Shown piece by piece: positions 12,695 to 13,483 of a stretch of DNA of 13,483 bases. The notes under the pieces were generated by a model, which worked only from the letters and a program-made list of their open reading frames with translations, searched no databases and had not been told where the DNA came from. Position 1 is the first letter of the stretch; the number at the start of each line of letters is the position of its first letter. This DNA comes from Bacillota bacterium (GTDB lineage: Bacteria > Bacillota > Clostridia > Lachnospirales > Lachnospiraceae), in the NCBI GenBank assembly GCA_023460575.1, contig JAEWPQ010000238.1, positions 1 to 13,483 on the forward strand, in the 5' to 3' direction. Made by a program: the position numbers and the translations under genes.

Positions 12695-13483
12695 CCTGTC
12701 TGTAGTAAGACAGAAAATCGTCCAACCGGCTGCAGGCAGATTTAAGCATACCCATTTCCGGTAAATAAACCACCCGGAAATGATCTGGTTTTTCCCAGTG
12801 GAAACCTCCGCCGTGGGTAAGCAGAATCTTTTTATCTCTTAGAAAATCCAGAACAAACTTTTCATCATCATAAATCCCAAATCGTTTCGTATCAATTTTA
12901 GGAAATACATAAAAAGCAGCTTTGGGCTTTGTCGCAGAGATTCCCGGGATCTGGTTTAATGCCTGGTATATGTATTCTCTCTGTTCGTAGATCCTGCCGC
13001 CCGGAATCAGCAGCTTCTTTGTATCCTCTTCCATCTCAAGGGCAGTTCCTATGACAGACTGGGCGGGAACATTGGAACACAGCCTCATGGAAGACAGCAG
13101 ATTGATTCCCTCCACATACCCCTTTGCATAGGATTTGTCCCCGCAAAGACTCATAAAACCGCAACGGTATCCTGCGATTAAATGGGATTTGGACAGCCCG
13201 TTAAATGTGATCGTAAGCAGGTCCGGCGCAAGAGACGCGATGGAGGTATGCGTCAGTCCGTCAAGCACCAGCCTGTCATATATCTCATCCGCAAAAATAA
13301 TGAGACCGTTTTCCCTGCAGAGCTTAACGATTTCTTCTAGCAGCTCTTTGGAATAGAGGGTTCCTGTGGGGTTATTGGGATTGATAACTACAATTGCCTT
13401 AGTCCTGTCTGTAATCTTACTCTTAATATCATTGATATCCGGATACCAGTCTGCAGCTTCGTCACAGATATAGTGAACTGCCG
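12690..13483 (-). CDS. AlaA-like alanine aminotransferase (class I/II, N-terminus off-window)
   Basis: PLP-dependent fold-type I aminotransferase; the closest wording is to AlaA/YfbQ-type enzymes that interconvert pyruvate plus glutamate and alanine plus 2-oxoglutarate. About 264 C-terminal residues of an expected 400 are visible. The reading frame stays open past 13268 to the window edge: I translated VVINPNNPTGTLYSKEL and then IFADEIYDRLVLDG from that stretch. NGLSKSHLIAGYRCGFM, near 13157-13207, contains the PLP-binding lysine. A GTG at 13268 is therefore an internal Val codon, not the start. The start and upstream region are off-window. It is convergent with the envelope operon, so it is not co-transcribed with it. 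Supply of alanine for cell-wall work is a possible but unsupported link. Substrate specificity beyond the family is uncertain. Confidence 0.9.
   Translation of the reverse strand, partial: AVHYICDEAADWYPDINDIKSKITDRTKAIVVINPNNPTGTLYSKELLEEIVKLCRENGLIIFADEIYDRLVLDGLTHTSIASLAPDLLTITFNGLSKSHLIAGYRCGFMSLCGDKSYAKGYVEGINLLSSMRLCSNVPAQSVIGTALEMEEDTKKLLIPGGRIYEQREYIYQALNQIPGISATKPKAAFYVFPKIDTKRFGIYDDEKFVLDFLRDKKILLTHGGGFHWEKPDHFRVVYLPEMGMLKSACSRLDDFLSYYRQE

Noticed and set aside
12690..13268. Aminotransferase as a short complete 192-residue gene starting at 13268
   Set aside because: The frame stays open to the window edge and encodes the family motifs NPNNPTG and ADEIYD upstream, so the gene is truncated by the window, not short.
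1..13483. tRNA or rRNA genes, CRISPR arrays, insertion sequences, phage modules
   Set aside because: I saw no cloverleaf-like segments, regularly spaced repeats, transposase motifs or phage structural genes by eye; small tRNA-like elements cannot be fully excluded without a covariance search.

Overview
The window looks like chromosome of a low-to-moderate GC, Gram-positive anaerobe of the Clostridia, most likely Lachnospiraceae-like. This rests on strong AGGAGG-type ribosome binding sites, sigmaA-type promoters, many intrinsic terminators, an OmpR/VanS-type two-component pair, and protein families typical of that group. The species call is inference. No tRNA, rRNA, CRISPR array, insertion sequence or phage gene was seen.

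Left part (1-3762, all minus strand). The outgoing end of a homocysteine S-methyltransferase gene (mmuM-like, 3' end off-window) is directly abutted by an upstream AGCS-family amino-acid:cation symporter gene (TAG followed at once by ATG). The two form a likely amino-acid/methyl-donor salvage operon with its own promoter. Next are two separately promoted single genes: a leaderless Amidase_3 cell-wall amidase with a clear terminator, and a UlaG-like metallo-beta-lactamase-fold hydrolase. A 375-bp divergent intergenic region follows. It holds a strong nested inverted repeat, divergent promoter candidates, and an intrinsic terminator on the plus strand with no gene in front of it, suggesting a leader/attenuator or small RNA. 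An AIM24-family gene and its terminator come after.

Central and right part (5117-12649, plus strand). This is the interesting region: a seven-gene, tightly coupled operon. In order it encodes an OmpR-family response regulator, a VanS-like sensor kinase, a DltA-like amino-acid adenylating enzyme, a fold-type III PLP enzyme (decarboxylase-like), a DltC-like acyl carrier protein, an AlgI/DltB-type MBOAT membrane acyltransferase, and a membrane-anchored SGNH protein. Gene junctions are overlaps of 11, 4 and 4 nt or gaps of 2, 3 and 11 nt, and the group ends at a strong bidirectional terminator. A perfect-register 10-bp tandem repeat upstream of the promoter looks like an autoregulatory operator.

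The logic is that of teichoic-acid D-alanylation (activate amino acid, load on carrier protein, transfer across the membrane, attach to an envelope polymer). However, a PLP decarboxylase-like enzyme sits between ligase and carrier, DltX is missing, and the MBOAT/SGNH pair resembles alginate or peptidoglycan O-acetylation partners. My inference is an uncharacterised envelope-modifying system that attaches an amino acid or amine other than D-alanine, or one modified on its carrier, under control of its own two-component system.

Far right (12690-13483, minus strand): the C-terminal part of an AlaA-like alanine aminotransferase, convergent with the operon and running off the window.
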